Shown here: positions 6,031-8,219 of the stretch, piece by piece
Layout of the letters: each line of letters starts with the position of its first letter
Numbering within the stretch: the stretch's first letter is position 1
From: Prevotellaceae bacterium
GTDB taxonomy: Bacteria > Bacteroidota > Bacteroidia > Bacteroidales > UBA932
Reading direction: 5' to 3'
Assembly: GCA_031264645.1 (NCBI GenBank)
Contig: JAISDR010000185.1
Location: forward strand, 1-8,219
DNA length: 8,219 bases
Translations under genes and position numbers: made by a program
Notes under the pieces: model-generated
The model's database searches: none
What the model was told of the DNA's origin: nothing
Seen by the model: the letters and a program-made list of their open reading frames with translations, nothing else

Positions 6031-7359
6031 ATGGAAATCCTTATTATGACGTCTCAACTCATTCTTTCGCTGTCGATTCTGGTATTGATACATGAGTTTG
6101 GACACTTTATTTTCGCCCGGATGTTCAAAGTGCGGGTCGAGAAATTCTATATATTTTTCGACATAAAGTTTGCGCTGTTCAAGTATAAGCCCAAAAATTC
6201 GGAAACGGAATACGGCATCGGATGGCTGCCCCTTGGCGGATACTGCAAAATATCCGGAATGATTGACGAATCAATGGATACCGAGGCGCTGAAAAGCGAG
6301 CCGCAGCCCTGGGAGTTCCGCAGCAAGCCCGCGTACCAGAGACTGCTGATAATGCTGGGAGGCGTGATGTTCAACGTGATACTCGCCTTTTTCATCTACG
6401 TGGGGATGCTGGCGTACTGGGGCGAGGAATATCTGGCAAACAGGGATGTAAAATACGGCATTTCATGCGATTCGGTAGCCCTGGAAATGGGATTCCGCGA
6501 CGGCGACAAAATCCTTGCCGTCAATGGCGAGCCGGTCGAGAATTTCTACGACGTGCACAGGAAAATGACGCTTTACAGGGAAATGAACATCAGCCTGCAA
6601 AGGGGCGACGAGCTGGTAAACATCTCGCCCGACTATTATACATACGTGTCGTACATGGTCAAAAACCGTTTCATCGAGCCTGCCATTCCCTTTGTTGTGG
6701 AACGCGTCTCCGATTCGTCGCACAACAGGCTGTCCGGACTGGCGCCCGGCGACGAAGTTATTGAAGCAGCGGGGATTTCGACCAGGGATATCAAAACTAT
6801 AAGGAACATTCTTTCCACTAACAGGGGGCAGAATATCGAACTCAAAGTACTCAGGGACGGCTCGCGCATAGACATTCCCGTGCAGGTAAACGACAGCGGA
6901 ATGATCGGAGTAAATTTGAAAACCAATATGAGAGACTTCTTTAAATTCGAGAAAAAAAGCTACAATATCCTGCAGGCGTTTCCCGCCGGTCTGAAAAAGG
7001 CTAAAACACAGATATCCGACCAGTTGTGCGAAATACGCCTGATGGCTACGCCCAAAACAAAGACATACAAGCAGGTCGGAAGTTTCATCTCGATAGCGAA
7101 AATTTACTCCCCGCAGTGGGACTGGCACAGATTTTGCGATATAACAGCGCTGTTGTCAATTATGCTTGCGGCATTGAACCTCCTGCCGATACCGGCGCTT
7201 GACGGAGGACACGTTATGTTCTTATTGTATGAAGTGATTACGGGACGAAAACCGAGCGACAAGTTTCTCACGTACGCTCAGGTGGTCGGAATGGTAATAC
7301 TGCTGTTTATAATGGTTTATGCAATTGGAAATGATATCGTAAGGCATATATTGAATTGA
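6031..7359 (+). CDS. rseP: RseP site-2 intramembrane zinc metalloprotease (RIP) with tandem PDZ domains
   Basis: Cleaves membrane-spanning substrates, classically anti-sigma factors and leftover signal peptides, within the inner membrane. The product is 442 aa, normal for the family. The first membrane helix (about 7-28) holds the zinc motif HEFGH (H21, E22, H25). A second helix at about 108-128 follows the LGGVMFN motif. PDZ1 is at about 137-205 and PDZ2 at about 222-295, the latter containing SGLAPGDEVIEA. A third helix at about 371-398 carries LPIPALDGGH, where D391 is the third zinc ligand. A last helix is at about 413-433. All catalytic elements are intact. The first ATG is preferred over the one at 6046 because the first helix and N-terminus then look complete. 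A DUF4837 lipoprotein follows after 33 nt, an arrangement I recall from other Bacteroidetes; dxr, often found upstream of rseP, is absent. No anti-sigma factor is encoded in the window. Confidence 0.95.
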   Translation: MEILIMTSQLILSLSILVLIHEFGHFIFARMFKVRVEKFYIFFDIKFALFKYKPKNSETEYGIGWLPLGGYCKISGMIDESMDTEALKSEPQPWEFRSKPAYQRLLIMLGGVMFNVILAFFIYVGMLAYWGEEYLANRDVKYGISCDSVALEMGFRDGDKILAVNGEPVENFYDVHRKMTLYREMNISLQRGDELVNISPDYYTYVSYMVKNRFIEPAIPFVVERVSDSSHNRLSGLAPGDEVIEAAGISTRDIKTIRNILSTNRGQNIELKVLRDGSRIDIPVQVNDSGMIGVNLKTNMRDFFKFEKKSYNILQAFPAGLKKAKTQISDQLCEIRLMATPKTKTYKQVGSFISIAKIYSPQWDWHRFCDITALLSIMLAALNLLPIPALDGGHVMFLLYEVITGRKPSDKFLTYAQVVGMVILLFIMVYAIGNDIVRHILN

Positions 7360-7392
7360 CGGGTAAAGGAGTAATTTAAGATTTTTTTTAAT

Positions 7393-8219
7393 ATGAAACG
7401 ATTATTATGCATATCATTTGTTACGGCAGTCCTGATGCTGGCTGTTTCGTGCGGCGACAGCTCGAATCTTCCCAAGCCGGGCGCCACGGGTAAAATCGGG
7501 GAACTGCTGGTTATCATCGAAAATTCACACTGGGATTCGGAAGTCGGGGATTCAATCCGCTCGATATTCGAGAGATACTATCCGATGCTGCCGGGCGCCG
7601 AAAAGTTCTACACCCTGATTCCGATTGCGAACTCGTCTTTCCTGCCGATAATGCAAAAGCACAGGAATATCCTGCTAATCAGCATTTCCGGCGAACTTCA
7701 GGAACCGAAACTGACCATAAGCCGCGACCTCTGGTCTACGCCCCAGATTGTGCTTAACGCCATGGGACCCGACGTTTCTTCCGTCGCCAAAGTATTGAGC
7801 GACAAGAGTGAAACCATGATCGCACTCTACGAGCAGGCGGAACTCGAACGCCAGTCGAAAAATGTAAAGGCTTTTGCCGACACAATGATACACCGCAAGA
7901 TAGAAAACCGCTTCGACGTCAATCTGTACGTGCCTTCCGGCTATTATAACATAATGAGGAACGACGCCGACTTTATCTGGCTCGAAACGCAGTCAACCCA
8001 CAACAGCATAGGGATTTTCGTCTATTCGTTCCCTTTTGTCGACGACAGCACATTTACGGTCAGGTATCTGGTAAACAAGCGGGATTCCATCATGAAGGAA
8101 AAAGTCCCCGGAGCAAGGGACAGCAGCTGGATGACAACGGCAAAATACGTCATGCCCATGCTGGAAATCAAGAAATTCAAAGACTTGCAGTACGGAGAAC
8201 TGCGGGGACTCTGGGAGCT
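7393..8219 (+). CDS. DUF4837-family lipoprotein (3' end cut by window)
   Basis: Function unknown; the family is known from Bacteroidetes. The frame is open from ATG 7393 to the window edge (275 complete codons, no stop). MKRLL opens a signal peptide whose hydrophobic part, about 8-18, ends in AVSC, with C20 as the predicted lipidated residue. Features that match my memory of DUF4837 are GKIGELLVII at 33-42, the W47 and VGD segment, KHRNILLISI at 89-98, LWSTPQIV at 113-120, a charged helix around 135-165, YVPSGYYN at 179-186, DFIWLETQ at 193-200 and IFVYSFPF at 208-215. The family is usually somewhat over 300 aa, so most of the protein is probably present. It lies 33 nt after rseP with no terminator, so co-expression with the protease is likely. 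A run of eight T (7382-7389) precedes the start, and an AAAGGAG at 7365-7371 lies too far upstream to be an ordinary ribosome site. Confidence 0.82.
   Translation, partial: MKRLLCISFVTAVLMLAVSCGDSSNLPKPGATGKIGELLVIIENSHWDSEVGDSIRSIFERYYPMLPGAEKFYTLIPIANSSFLPIMQKHRNILLISISGELQEPKLTISRDLWSTPQIVLNAMGPDVSSVAKVLSDKSETMIALYEQAELERQSKNVKAFADTMIHRKIENRFDVNLYVPSGYYNIMRNDADFIWLETQSTHNSIGIFVYSFPFVDDSTFTVRYLVNKRDSIMKEKVPGARDSSWMTTAKYVMPMLEIKKFKDLQYGELRGLWE

Noticed and set aside
6463..7128. 221-aa minus-strand open frame and an overlapping 99-aa plus-strand frame in rseP
   Set aside because: Both are shadows of the intact rseP gene. Their sequences are low-complexity or arginine-rich with no domain pattern.
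7365..7371. AAAGGAG as the ribosome binding site of the DUF4837 gene
   Set aside because: It ends 21 nt before the ATG, too far for a working site, and the other genes here show no such sites.

Overview
The window reads as chromosomal core DNA of a Bacteroidetes bacterium, most likely order Bacteroidales. Four things point there. The primary sigma factor is the short form (286 aa) without region 1.1. Three intergenic gaps carry the TAnnTTTG -7 promoter element typical of the phylum. No start codon has a well-placed Shine-Dalgarno sequence; A-rich leaders are seen instead. A DUF4837-type lipoprotein follows rseP. All eight genes are on the + strand. No mobile element, CRISPR array, rRNA or tRNA was seen.

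Layout. (1) 1-66: end of an upstream intergenic region with an imperfect inverted repeat. (2) 67-1602: HtrA/DegP-type serine protease with two PDZ domains, closed by a strong hairpin terminator at 1637-1675. (3) 1715-3729: a tight cluster of the primary sigma factor gene rpoD, the ribosome-biogenesis GTPase gene engB (ysxC/yihA), and a small FKBP-type prolyl isomerase lipoprotein that overlaps engB through a GTG start. (4) 3784-4869: an AT-rich, unrecognised lipoprotein gene with its own -7 element and an OB-fold-like C-terminus. (5) 4915-5946: an arginase/agmatinase-family ureohydrolase with its own -7 element. (6) 6031-7359: the site-2 protease RseP with its own -7 element. (7) 7393 to the window end: a DUF4837-family lipoprotein, cut by the window edge.

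Functionally, five of the eight products act in or on the cell envelope: HtrA, FKBP, RseP and two lipoproteins. HtrA, the prolyl isomerase and RseP together suggest envelope protein quality control. RpoD and EngB are housekeeping genes. I did not find a clearly new system. The best leads are the unrecognised acidic lipoprotein, the ureohydrolase of uncertain substrate just upstream of rseP, a sharp base-composition step near 4870-4910, a short tandem duplication in the HtrA loop, and a palindrome against the rseP -7 element.
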